Assembly (NCBI GenBank): GCA_029204225.1
Contig: MU835608.1
Span: forward strand, 1-37,775
Reading direction: 5' to 3'
Source: Diphasiastrum complanatum
Taxonomy: Eukaryota; Streptophyta; Lycopodiopsida; Lycopodiales; Lycopodiaceae
Length of the DNA: 37,775 nt
Positions 1 to 10,300 of the stretch are shown here, in pieces. The notes beneath the pieces are model-generated. The model was not told the origin of the DNA. It worked only from the letters and a program-made list of their open reading frames with translations, and searched no databases. The number at the start of each line of letters is the position of its first letter. Position 1 is the first letter of the stretch. Position numbers and translations under genes: made by a program.

Positions 1-372
1 CAGTCATAGATTGATTCTTTACAGCCTCATGGTCATGATAAAGCTCCTGTTTATCTTTCATTTGGGACTCACTCTCCATTTGGATTTCCATCTTCTTTTG
101 CTAGTCAGCCTGGTAGTGGACAGTTCATTCCACCTAACCCACCTCTTGGTTTCTTTCCATGTCCTCCAGTTCTTAAGCCAAACTTTGCTCGAGGATTTTC
201 GTGATAGGGTACAACTTGCTTCCTATTCCGATTCCTCTGACGGAAACTTATTAGAGAATTGGTTTGCTAAGCTTGACACATATTTCTAGATTTACCCTAA
301 AACTGATCCTCAAGAGATTCAGTTGGCTGCTTTACACTTAGATGGACGCGCTGCCACGTGGTGATCCTGATC
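1..372 (+). pseudogene. Retrotransposon gag fragment (degenerate)
   Basis: Plus-strand reading with in-frame stops. After a proline/phenylalanine-rich stretch (about 60-200) it reads ENWFAKLDTYF, a stop, then IYPKTDPQEIQLAALHLDG and RAATW. That pattern (a WF..L..YF core followed by A..HL.G.A..W) is typical of the plant retrotrans_gag domain. The right edge is lost at about 372, where a stop replaces the expected second Trp and the sequence passes into unrelated DNA. The left edge lies outside the window. Gypsy-type is more likely than Copia, but I cannot settle the superfamily from this piece alone. It is not a working gene. Confidence 0.6.
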
Positions 373-554
373 GGGAAGGGCTCCATATCTAGCTTATCTT
401 TTGTCATGACCTCCGTCATGCTATGATCCATTGGCTTATTTGGATCGAGTGCCAAAGGAGGAAGACAATCATCCCATCTCGTTGCCACGGATGCCAACAT
501 AGTCAAGTCTTTCGCAAAAAGCGCCGACTGCCTCACTATCAGATCGGGAGAGTG

Positions 555-1370
555 TATATAACACCATTGGACTGAGGTGAGTAGCTTGTTGTGAATTGTT
601 GATGTATTCTGTTGGCCTTACAGAATTCTTTAAATTCGGTGGAGAAAAATTCTCCCCCTCCATTTGTGCATAGAGCTTTAATCTTCGTCTGGGTCTGATT
701 TTCAGCAGACGCCTTAAACTGCATGAAGAACTTGAATGCCTCTGATTTGTTATTCAAGAAGTAGGTTGCAGTCCTTCGAGAGAAGTCATCGATGAAGGTT
801 AGGAGTTATAGAGCTCCCCGTTTAGAAGCAATCTACATCAGGCCACAGATATCGCTATGTATAAGATCGAGCAAGCCTTTGGAAATATGAACTGAGTCTG
901 AAATGAACAGACTTCTTGCATGATTGCTGATTATACAGCTTTCACATGGAGAAGTTGGCTTGCTAGCAGAAGACAGATCTTGTACTAGTTTCTGAGTCGA
1001 CATTTGTTGAATACTATTGAAATTCAAATGGCCTAATCTAAAATGCCAAAGCATATCAGATGATTCAGAAGTAGAAGTGTGAAGAGCTTGACTGTTAGAA
1101 GACTAACAATGGCTGAGTTTGTAGAGGTTGCCACTTCTTCTCTCGAAAGCTAGAACTTTTTGAGTTTTGTTAAGGATGGTGCAGCCGTTTGCATCGAATT
1201 CGACCCTCCGACCTGAATCGGTGATTTTGCTAACTGAGAGCATATTCTAGGTTGGATTTGGGATGTGGAGGACGTTGGACAGCAACTTGACTTCACGCTT
1301 TTGAAATTTGATTCTGACTGTTCATTTACCTTGAATCGAATGTGATGAGTTGTCTCTAAGTTGCACAATT
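555..1370 (-). pseudogene. Copia protease-to-integrase fragment (degenerate)
   Basis: Reading the minus strand from 1370 downward gives, across several frameshifts and stops, the end of a Copia aspartic protease (VLHIPNPT then MLSVSKITDSGRRVEF). A GAG-pre-integrase domain follows (LWHFRLGHLNFNSIQQM with a C-E-S-C zinc ligand pair, about 1054-900). Next comes integrase core sequence (IHSDICG, TFIDDFSRR, then NGGGEFFSTEFKEFC and TTSYSPQSNG, about 870-555). The catalytic DNG region reads TNGGGEF, so the Asp before NG/GGEF is lost. The reverse transcriptase expected next on this strand is absent. Instead the neighbouring Copia RT runs on the plus strand, head to head with this fragment. Confidence 0.8.
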
Positions 1371-1399
1371 CGAAAGTGGGTGAAAGATTTATGATCTTT

Positions 1400-2281
1400 G
1401 AATGGTCTGGCTGAAATAGTCACCCCGCGCCTGGTTCCAAAAAATCAAATTGAGAATGGCCTCATTCCAAACTCAACAGACTCGAATGTCTACTTCAAGT
1501 CTGTATCGAATTTCTTCATCATCATCACTCTCCATGTGGATGATACACTATTATTCAGTAACAATCTGAATTTGATGAAGGAAACGAAATGTATGCTGGC
1601 CAAGGAGTACAAAATAACTGACATGGGTCCAGTCCATTGTTGTCTTGGAATTGAAATTTTTTGAATTTGATCCAAACGTCTGATTTTCATTAGCCAGCAA
1701 AGATATTTCACAAACGTGCTGGAAAACTATGGAATGACCAACTGCAAACCGAGTCTCTGTCAAAGGAACAATCTCCTCAAACTGAGGCAAAAAAGGAGGA
1801 GATGAAGCAATATCCGTTTCACTCCATCATCGGCTCACTGATGTATGCAATGATTTGCACTCGACCTGACATTGCGTATTCAATCAGCTCAGTTAGCCAG
1901 TTCCTATCGAATCCAGGTCTACTAACCCATTGGAAAGCACTCACAAAAATCATGAAGTACATCCAGACAACCAAACATCTTAGCATCTGTTATGGAGACA
2001 GCCAACATTCCAACATACTTGAAGGATACATAGATGCAGATTGGACAGGAGATATCGATACTAGAAGGTCTACTTCTAGTTTTGTATTTTTATACCATCA
2101 AGGCCCAATCTCGTGGAACAGCTGAAAGCATACCTCAGTAGCATTATCATCAACTGAATCAGAGTACATTACTGTCACAAATGCTACAAAGGAGGCAATT
2201 TGGCTAAGACACTTGCTAGCAGAAATCAACCTTCCACAGTCACATCCAACGACCATATTTTGTGACAACAAAAGCACCATT

Positions 2282-2283
<2 letters not shown>
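1400..2283 (+). pseudogene. Copia reverse transcriptase-RNase H fragment (degenerate)
   Basis: The plus strand encodes the C-terminal half of a Copia reverse transcriptase. FIIITLHVDDTLLFSNN (about 1513-1563) carries the catalytic [YH]VDD box with Tyr changed to His, followed by YKITDMGPVHCCLGIEI. After a frameshifted stretch, IIGSLMYAMICTRPDIAYS (about 1829-1883) and a Copia RNase H with YIDADWTGDIDTRRSTS (about 2026-2074) follow. TESEYI and FCDNKSTIAL end it at the start of a CT microsatellite, where the rest of RNase H should be. A stop at about 2123 interrupts RNase H. It shares the unusual wording FIIITL.VDDTLLF with the RT near 20.07 kb, so the two look like one family. Confidence 0.85.

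Positions 2284-2360
<77 letters not shown>
2283..2360. repeat. (CT)n microsatellite, ~78 bp
   Basis: Uninterrupted CT dinucleotide run. It starts exactly where the Copia RNase H reading frame stops making sense and ends at a dispersed repeat that recurs inverted near 29.2 kb. Confidence 0.98.
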
Positions 2361-2361
<1 letters not shown>

Positions 2362-2469
2362 GGGCTATGCAACATATGGTTGTTCCACACAAAAATACAC
2401 CATTTTCACACACAAAAATACACCATTTTAGAATTTTAAATCTTGACTATAAATTCATTGTTGATTATG
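2360..2469 (+). repeat. Dispersed repeat copy 1 (inverted partner at 29164-29254)
   Basis: About 110 bp starting CGGGGCTATGCAACATATGG and ending TTCATTGTTGATTATG. Its reverse complement is at 29164-29254. This copy has an extra tandem unit of about 21 bp (CACACAAAAATACACCATTT-type) that the other lacks. Homology stops abruptly at both ends, so this is a piece of an unnamed mobile repeat. Confidence 0.85.
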
Positions 2470-2479
2470 TGGAAAGAGG

Positions 2480-3434
2480 TGTGTAAAAGATAGGTTGAAA
2501 AGAATCGAATAAAAAGAATTCGAACGACAAGAAAGAAAACTTATCGTGCGCAACGGAATAAACTATTTACCTCTTTCTCAATGCATGACTACACCTATCA
2601 ATTTCGAACAAAACAATAGTGATAGAAATCACGTTCGATCTTATAGTAACTAACATTGAAATCATTAGTACTACGGTGATTACGTAGCCAAACATTCAAG
2701 CATTGAATTATCAGACAAATAATTAGTCACGAAGAACTACACAAATAAAAACATTCTGAGATGATCCTAAACGCAATAAGAAGATAGTATTGATTCAGTA
2801 TGAAAACGAAACAGATGTAAATGAGTACAACAAGTTTCCGGATCAAGTCGCGTACTCTAAGCTATCTCTGAACGACTAAAAGTAAGTTTGAATTAAGCGC
2901 AATGCTAATAAGCAATAAGCGAGCTCGCAGATTTCAGAGAGAGAACGGTAACTATTCAATACTTGATGATTGATCTTCATGCTTCAATCCTTAAGATGTA
3001 GGAATATGAACAGCTATTTATACTAAGCAATTAGGTCGTCAAATGTGTCATCCAGTTGGCTGTGATGTGCTGGCATCCATCCAGTTAGGACTTCTCAAAA
3101 CTACTTGCTTGATGAATTAATGCAAGTCAATGGCTTTGGTCGTAAACAATCTGTCTGCAGATTTGAACGTACATTGTTACTCTGCATAAATGAACGTAAA
3201 TTGTCATGCGAAAAATGTGAAGGTCTTTGCCAACATCATTTTCTTAATATTTGAGACATTTGACATTTTGCGAAAAAACCGAAGTGAGAGAAAATCCCGA
3301 AAATGTCGACACTGTGAGTCGTTTCTGAGTAGTTATGCAAACTGTGTAAAAACACGAAGAAATCTGTAGGTCTGGATAAAAAATTAGAAAGATTAAAATG
3401 TCGATTAGTCAATTAGTAGGAGAATAATCCAACA
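2480..3434 (-). mobile_element. Putative minus-strand LTR with adjacent polypurine tract
   Basis: On the minus strand the sequence AAGGGGGAG (3443-3435) is followed directly by TGTTGGATTATT. This is the classic arrangement of a polypurine tract abutting the TG start of a 3' LTR. About 415 bp further on, TATAAATA (plus 3015-3022) is a good LTR TATA box. A matching ...CA end is plausible near 2480, giving about 955 bp. No primer-binding site follows the lower end, as expected for a 3' LTR. The element body that should lie above 3443 is not recognisable. The lower boundary is approximate. Confidence 0.55.
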
Positions 3435-3589
3435 CTCCCCCTTAATCTAAATCCATGAAATATTGTTGTCCGATTCTGGGAACGACATGAAATATTCTAG
3501 AATATGGCAAGAGGCTTCTACAATAAGCCCAAACAATACATAAATAAAGTAGAGAGTCAAAAGTAGTAGAAACAGACGACTAGTTGGCA

Positions 3590-3869
3590 TCTTGCATGTG
3601 TGAGTCCAACATTGGGCCTTAGGCTAATAAGTGTCATGGAGCACAATTATTCAATAAAGTATTTTAAATTTAGATTTTTTAAAGTTCCTAAGTTAGGAAA
3701 CACAACTTGACCTCAAAAAACACAAAGCGATCTTGATGGTCGAGATAGTAATCCTGATGGAACTTCAATAGCCAATCAGAATGAAGGGGGCTCACCTCTC
3801 AAATCTATAAGAGGGAGCCATTTCCCTTGTATTGCATCTTCTTCTACTCTTCCTAATAAAACTTTGTCC

Positions 3870-3945
<76 letters not shown>
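3590..3945 (+). mobile_element. Possible LTR or truncated element promoter region
   Basis: A TATA-like CTATAAGA (3805-3812) is followed about 45 bp later by AATAAA (3855-3860) and then by a CT run. A TATA box and a poly(A) signal this close together resemble the R region of a small plant LTR. Neither end nor a direct-repeat partner was found, so this is tentative. It could simply be the promoter and leader of an unrecognised transcript. Confidence 0.25.
3871..3945. repeat. (TC)n microsatellite, ~75 bp
   Basis: Perfect TC dinucleotide run on the plus strand. Confidence 0.98.
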
Positions 3946-3947
<2 letters not shown>

Positions 3948-4016
3948 GGAGGGAAACCACATTTAATAAGGCATAGACCTGTCATAAAAGTGTACAAGCG
4001 TGGGAGAACATATTAT

Positions 4017-4020
<4 letters not shown>

Positions 4021-4069
<49 letters not shown>
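4021..4069. repeat. (TC)n microsatellite, ~49 bp
   Basis: Second TC run, separated from the first by only 75 bp of unique sequence. Same strand and same phase. Confidence 0.98.
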
Positions 4070-4072
<3 letters not shown>

Positions 4073-4286
4073 CTCATTTCATGCTTTTATACATGAGTTC
4101 TCTTGGGTTCATCTATCCATTGGTGCACTTTAGTGTTGATATATTGCAATTTTGTGTGTAAAATGCAATTTTATGTTTATTATTGGATCCACATGTGTGA
4201 AATATAGTACCTTACTATTATTGTATATATACATATACATATTGTTATACATATATACAATACCTTACTATTATTGTACATATACA

Positions 4287-4343
4287 TACATATGTACTTG
4301 GTGTATAATATACGTATATGTATATACACCAAGTACATATGTA
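4287..4343. repeat. Perfect 21-bp inverted repeat (hairpin)
   Basis: Left arm 4287-4307 (containing CATATGTACTTGGTGTATA) is exactly complementary to right arm 4323-4343. The 15-nt spacer itself contains the 12-bp palindrome ATATACGTATAT. The flanks (4200-4390) are alternating purine-pyrimidine TATACATA DNA. It could be the core of a small MITE or a cruciform-prone site. No coding potential. Confidence 0.9.
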
Positions 4344-4389
4344 CATTATACATACATTTAATTATATCATGATGTACATAATAATGACA

Positions 4390-5960
4390 GTACTAGTGCA
4401 CGTGAGTGACCAATTACAACCAAGAAAAAATTACGACGGTCATGTCCTTTCAGACTGCTTCCTAGCATGATATGATAGTGTCTTTTTCAGTTCTTTTATC
4501 ATGTAGAGAAGTTTTTCAACCTATTCAAATTTTCAAGCAAAGACAATTGTCATTGGGCTCAAAAGTGAATAGAAGTTTAAATGTTAACTAATCATTTACT
4601 TTAATTCCTTTACATATGGAACGCTTCCTTGACCATAGAAACAAGATACCTTCACCATAGAAACAAGATACCTTCACCCTCAATAGTCGTCTTAGATTGT
4701 GCGAATTTGAACACAAATTATCTATTCATGATAACAAGGGCAATTGTAGAAAATACATTAAAATAAAGAATCCAATCTAATAAGTAGAAATCAAATTTTG
4801 CATACATTCATTTTAACCAATTTGAGTAGTTACCTGACATAATTAAACTTCTTATGCTTCATACTGATTTTCACTTACTTTGTAAGGTTGATTATGACAA
4901 AAAGTATGATGCAAGTGCTAGCAATGCATGAGTGCAAATACAGGGTTGGTAGAAAACTTTGGAGTCCCTTGTAGAGCAACTTATCATCATTTGTCTAGTT
5001 TGGCATATTCTTAGCAATAAGTTTTACACCTTATAACATTGAAAGCTGAATTTGGTGCATTGATAGGTCAGATGATGCAGATTACCAACATTGATAGGAC
5101 ACATGTTAATTTAGATCTTCATTAGCATCATGATTCTACGCAGAAACATGACAGGCTACAAAGGGTGTGGGATGCAAGTAAAAGCAGCAGTAAGGAGATG
5201 GCAAGATGGATCATACACTTGTGTAAAGTAATAGAAAACATCTATTACAGTAAAATCAACAGGAGGACTAGAATCGTATTTTTAAGAACATGCAAATACA
5301 TTTATATATGTCAAAAACAGCTTTAGCGGAAACTAGGACTTCTAAGAAGCGCACAGGGTACTCAAGGGGAAAGAAAATGTTAAGGTAACTACATAGCATC
5401 TTGAATATTGCACAAATTGGATCTAAGAATGCACAAGCGTCACATAGTACTCAAAGCAACCAACACATCTAAATAAAATCCTAAAAAGAGAAGCATCTTG
5501 ATGAGCAAACCACAGCATCGATTAAACCAGTCCAAATATAGCACTTATAGACCTGGCTTGTTCACAACACATAATAAGCATTAGCTACTTGGAATCTTCA
5601 TTCACAAAATTAGATCTTCATGACAATACTGCAATATACAGAAATTTATTAAGTCATAAACTTGTGGCAAAATATAGATCAGAATAGAAAGGTATCCTCA
5701 TGGTAAAAGCTTAGTTGTCGACTATGACATACTTTACAGCTGACTTCAAGTTTTCAATATATTTGAAGCAATTATTTCTTACACTAGTACTGCTACATTT
5801 CTCAAACAAGATAAAATCACAAGAACGAAAACTCTCGTCTCTGAGCCCATAGAACAGCATGTAGTTCCACTAATCTGTGACACTGAAAACTAAGAGATTT
5901 TCAATACAATCATACGCATGTTCCAATCTAGAAACTGCAATACCACACTAGTCAAGAGGA
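4390..5960. other. Intergenic region downstream of ELF3
   Basis: AT-rich DNA with many stops in all frames and no recognisable domain. It contains a 22-bp perfect tandem duplication at 4632-4653/4654-4675. The 3' UTR of the minus-strand ELF3 gene should occupy the part just below 5961. A TTTATT at about 5644-5650 (AATAAA on the minus strand) is a candidate poly(A) signal roughly 310 bp past the stop codon. Confidence 0.6.
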
Positions 5961-7343
5961 TCACCCTTGTCGTTCCTGTTGGATTGAGTGTAGAATTTCT
6001 GCTGCAGATTCTGGGGTGGCTACCATGGCACGTGGTACTACTTTGATGACTCGCTCATGCTGCCAATCTGGCATATGAGGCCTCCCATGATCAAAGGCAT
6101 TAAAACTTGAACCCCATGGGAAAACCGGCAAGCCATCCTGCGTGAAGCCCTTCTCCAGCTTATCTTCATGTTGGATCATTCTTCCTGTATGACTTCCTTC
6201 TCTTGGTCTTTTGAACAACTTATCTTGCTCATATTCCACATTCTCTACAGAAAGAGGATTATCTGAAGGCATGCGATCACTAGAACTAGCAGCTTCTGAA
6301 ATAGTTTGACCTCTTGATTGACCCCCTTGATCATACTCGAGATGACCTGATGGCAAACCAGGAAAGACACCCCTTGGAGCATAATACATTGGCTGCTGAT
6401 GACCTAAAAAGGGTGCATAATGCTCACCCTGCCTCACATAAAACTGACTTGCATTCCATCTAGCTGCTTCCATGGATGTTGTATCCAGCCTTTCAGAAGA
6501 AGGTTCACCAGCAAGCCCTGATGGTCCAACTTGACCAGGCCTTCGCGCCACCGCTGCTTGTGTTGATGCGAAATGATCAACATAGCCTCTGACATCCGAT
6601 CTATCTCTAGCACCTGGATCCACAAAGGGAGAAGTGTATGGAGAGGGGGCGCGGGTTATCCCATCCGAACCAGGAGCAGAGCCCGCAGGGGAGCTAGCAT
6701 GCATTGGCATTGGCAACTGCCAATTTTGGTTCGGTGATGGACCATTTATTTGATACACATCTGAATATGTCTTGGGTCGCTGTTCATATCCAATTAGAGG
6801 GTAAATAGGGCGAAGCTCAAAGGGGCTGGGGACACCAAACATTGGGCCATATGGCGCATGATAAGCACCTAGCGAAGGATGGAAAGGTGGAAAAGGCCCG
6901 TATGGCTGGTAACCATATGCTGCAGACCCTGCTGCCATTGCTCCAACCCAATGATTCATTCCTACATTTGGGTACGGTGTATAACCCCAAGCATTGGCCT
7001 GTCCCGGAATGATTGGATATGAGTATGGTGCAGCGTACATGCGAGCTTGTTGTTCCGAGTGAATGTTTTGAGCATTGTCAATGAAAGGACTGGTGTGATG
7101 GGCCGGTTCTAGTGGGTAGGACACCTGCGTTATTGCCGGTGCCATTGAGCCATCTTCCTTCTGCTTATTAACTTCTTTAGCTTCCTTTTCATCATCTTTC
7201 ACTGCATTGATTTCAGGTGTACCCAAAGTTTCAGGTATACCCAAAGATTCCAAGTCCTTTTGCTGCAATGCCCCAGCAGGAGGAGGACATTCAGCAATCT
7301 CTTCAATCTGCAAAGCTGGTGAGTCTGCCATGATCTCTTGAAC
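5961..7343 (-). CDS. ELF3: ELF3 exon 4 (prion-like region and C-terminal block)
   Basis: Residues 479-938. Acceptor TGAACAG|GTT at 7344/7343; it opens [15 protein letters not shown], matching the family's VQKLIAASP. The centre (about 555-690) is rich in Tyr, Pro, Gly and Ala ([32 protein letters not shown]). This corresponds to the low-complexity domain that drives condensate formation in Arabidopsis ELF3, but without polyglutamine. A Ser/Gly/Arg-rich linker then leads to the C-terminal VIKVVPRA block. Stop TGA at 5963-5961. An internal ATG at 7331 lies in the same frame but is not the true start. Confidence 0.94.
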   Translation of the reverse strand, partial: VQEIMADSPALQIEEIAECPPPAGALQQKDLESLGIPETLGTPEINAVKDDEKEAKEVNKQKEDGSMAPAITQVSYPLEPAHHTSPFIDNAQNIHSEQQARMYAAPYSYPIIPGQANAWGYTPYPNVGMNHWVGAMAAGSAAYGYQPYGPFPPFHPSLGAYHAPYGPMFGVPSPFELRPIYPLIGYEQRPKTYSDVYQINGPSPNQNWQLPMPMHASSPAGSAPGSDGITRAPSPYTSPFVDPGARDRSDVRGYVDHFASTQAAVARRPGQVGPSGLAGEPSSERLDTTSMEAARWNASQFYVRQGEHYAPFLGHQQPMYYAPRGVFPGLPSGHLEYDQGGQSRGQTISEAASSSDRMPSDNPLSVENVEYEQDKLFKRPREGSHTGRMIQHEDKLEKGFTQDGLPVFPWGSSFNAFDHGRPHMPDWQHERVIKVVPRAMVATPESAAEILHSIQQERQG

Positions 7344-10300
7344 CTGTTCAAGATCTCAAAAAGATATCCAAAGAAAATCAAAGCACATACAATGTTCTAT
7401 CTCAGCAAAACATTACAACTATGTTCTTGCCATGGTGTGAATTTATCCAATGAATTCTCACCTTGACCAGGCGATGTAGTTCAAAAAGTTGCATTGCAAA
7501 TAGGCGTTGCTGCCTGCAATATTATGCACGTAACAAAATGCTATTAACCCATCAGGAAAATAAGGTTGTCGTTGTACATGCATAATCTCAGATACTTCTA
7601 AATAATTGGTGATCTAGTTCTGCCTAGGAGTTTTGTAAAACTTAAGGGAAGCCATTCCTGTTGACTCAAGAATGCTGATTCAAAACTAGGATAGCTCCCA
7701 GAGAACTCAAAAAATCAAGTTTTTCTTGCATCTTACAGAGGGAAAAATGTGAATCCTCAAGTGCCAGGTGGCCTCAAAAACAGAGGCCATGCTTTTGCAA
7801 CTAGTATATGTCTTTACAACTACACAGATTATGAAAAAGACTAAAGGATAAGCTGAGAAGTAGGCGAAACAAAAACGACTACAGATGATTCACAAAGTCT
7901 AAACTTTATCATCCAAATCCGTGAGTAATGATCCATAATGACAGCTTGAGTTTGGTAACTTATAGTAAGAAACAGAAGTACACAAGTTGAGAAGATGCTA
8001 ACTTGAGAATTGCCTTCCGCATTCTCCAGAATTCATGCTGGCCAACTGCTCCAATGACGTCCTTCGGTGAAACCTTTGCTAACGATAATGAGTCTACCAT
8101 GGAAGATTCTGAATCATCACTTGCTTCACCTCCTTCAGGCTGAGAAGGCTCTGAAACTTCCACCCCAGATCCATCTGTCTGATTTTCAACATCTCCAGTA
8201 CCTCCAGAATTGTTACTAAGCGAAGGCTGGAAATTTTGTGCCTGTCTGACAAGCAAACTAGCAACTTCTCTCAAGTTTTCCCCAAAAGCATTTACTCCAT
8301 GCCGTTGGTCAATATTGAACACATCTTCTGGCCCCCTCAAAACCCCTGAAGCTTTGTTACTGGACTCCACATAATTCTGCCTGGTTACTTCAAGGATGTC
8401 ACCTGATGCTGAGCCTTCATTGCCACTGACTCGATGACTTCCCAAGGATTCCAGTCCAACCTTCCCTAAGTGGTATTCACAAGAACTGCCACTCCTGTCA
8501 AAGTCATGCCATTGAGGTGGTTGTGAAGAGCAACTCTGATCCTTACTAGACTGCAATACAACGACTTTACTGATTGATCCACATTCTTTTGGGCCTATCT
8601 CATTACTTCCAGCTTCAATTCTATCCTCTTGGCTTGATTTCTTAGAAGCCTTTGACAATTTCAAGGAAAATTCATTGTCAACTCCTGGTTGTGATTGCAA
8701 CTGCGGAATTTCAGAATCTCCTGATTTACTACAGTCGCGTGTCAAGCTGGCCCCATTTCTACCATCCACATTCTGCCCTGACAGTTGGTGCTGTGGCAAG
8801 TTCTCTTTTGCCAGGTGGCAATCTGTTAGAGCACTCCGGCTCATCTTATCAGCAGAAAATGTGGGAACTGTAAAGTCGTCCACGGCCCTCCTTGCCAAGC
8901 TTAAAACATCTGTGTCTCTTACATTCACAGATGTTGTCCAGCACGGGACTGCTTCCGATGAAATCATTGAGTTTCCAGCTGGGCGAGAGACACCTGGCAC
9001 CCTTTCAACTTCAGCTTCGTTGCTAGTATCGGTAGCCATGGAAGGTTCTCCTTGAACATCGTAACCAACACCCATAGCTGGAAATGGTATTGGTGGAGTC
9101 ATGTACATTGGGGCAACAAGACCACCATTGTAAGGGCACTGGAAAAAAACCATGTAAGTTTTAGAATTGCCAAAAGGAATTGTGCAACATCATCTAAACT
9201 GAAAATTTAAAACTTGACTCTTCCTCTTAATCTCGATACCATCATGCACAAGGTCAACATAAAACGCTTTGCTGGATATTTCATGAAGCCTTTGACTTTC
9301 GAAGAGAAAGATTCTCTTCAAACTTTGAAATTCAGTACTAAATTCCAAATAAACCCGAAACAATTTGAAGCAAATCCACTTAGCATGTTGAATATTGAAA
9401 AATGGGCAAATCCACTTAGCAATTGCAAGAACTTAAAGAGCTTAAGCTGCCAAGAAGGCTGGAGCTTAAATGATGACATCTTGAAAAATTAAAAAGGATG
9501 CATATGGAAAAACTTGAACTAGTAGTTGTTCGGGTAACCATCTTGTATATACAGCAGAAAATAGTACGTTGGGTAGGAATTGCCAACCTGAAGGTGGTTG
9601 AGCCGCTGCCTACATTAAATAATATGCAATCCAAACTAAGTTCAGCATAGAACCTCAACATAAGATATAAAACAATCCAGAAGAACAAAAGATTGTTGAA
9701 AATGAGCAGTAATCACTCAATTTTTCCAAGTTTGAATAAAATTCATGGTAATTGTTTTTTTGCTGTGACGGTCACACATGGAATTCAACTTCATGTTTGT
9801 TATTATTATCAGGATGCACATGGTGCATACATCTCTTGAACTGGATGCTAAATTCTAAGGCTGCTGAGAATCAAAAAGCCATTCAACAACTACTGGTCAT
9901 CCTATCAACCAAGTCAATGAACTTGATGTTCTTCACACTCAGCCACATTTCTTGGCAGACACAAGGATTTCATTAGACGGAATTTCATTTTTCAAAAGCT
10001 CAAAATTATGTCAAGTTGGGAGAAACTTCCTAGCACAATAACAGTGTCTAGCGTGCACACTGCACTTCAAAAAATGCTGCATAGAACTCAGGCTTAAACC
10101 CGAAAAGGACCATACTAAGTTCTCTTGATACATAAAATGTAAAGGCTTTCCTTTCAAGAGTGATAATCAACCTGTAAAAGCTTCGCAACTTAGTGATGTA
10201 ATTAGTTGTGACAGATAAAATAGCATCAGATCTGATACAAAAGGTCAGATCAAATCCAACCAACCCTCACCCTGATACTACCCACTGCAAGTTCAATCCA

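Noticed and set aside
2283-4069. Ser-Leu repeat proteins read from the CT microsatellites
   Set aside because: They are translations of dinucleotide runs, not genes.
8652-9055. Plus-strand open frames over ELF3 exon 2
   Set aside because: They lie antisense to a well-supported exon and show no domain; shadows of the real frame.
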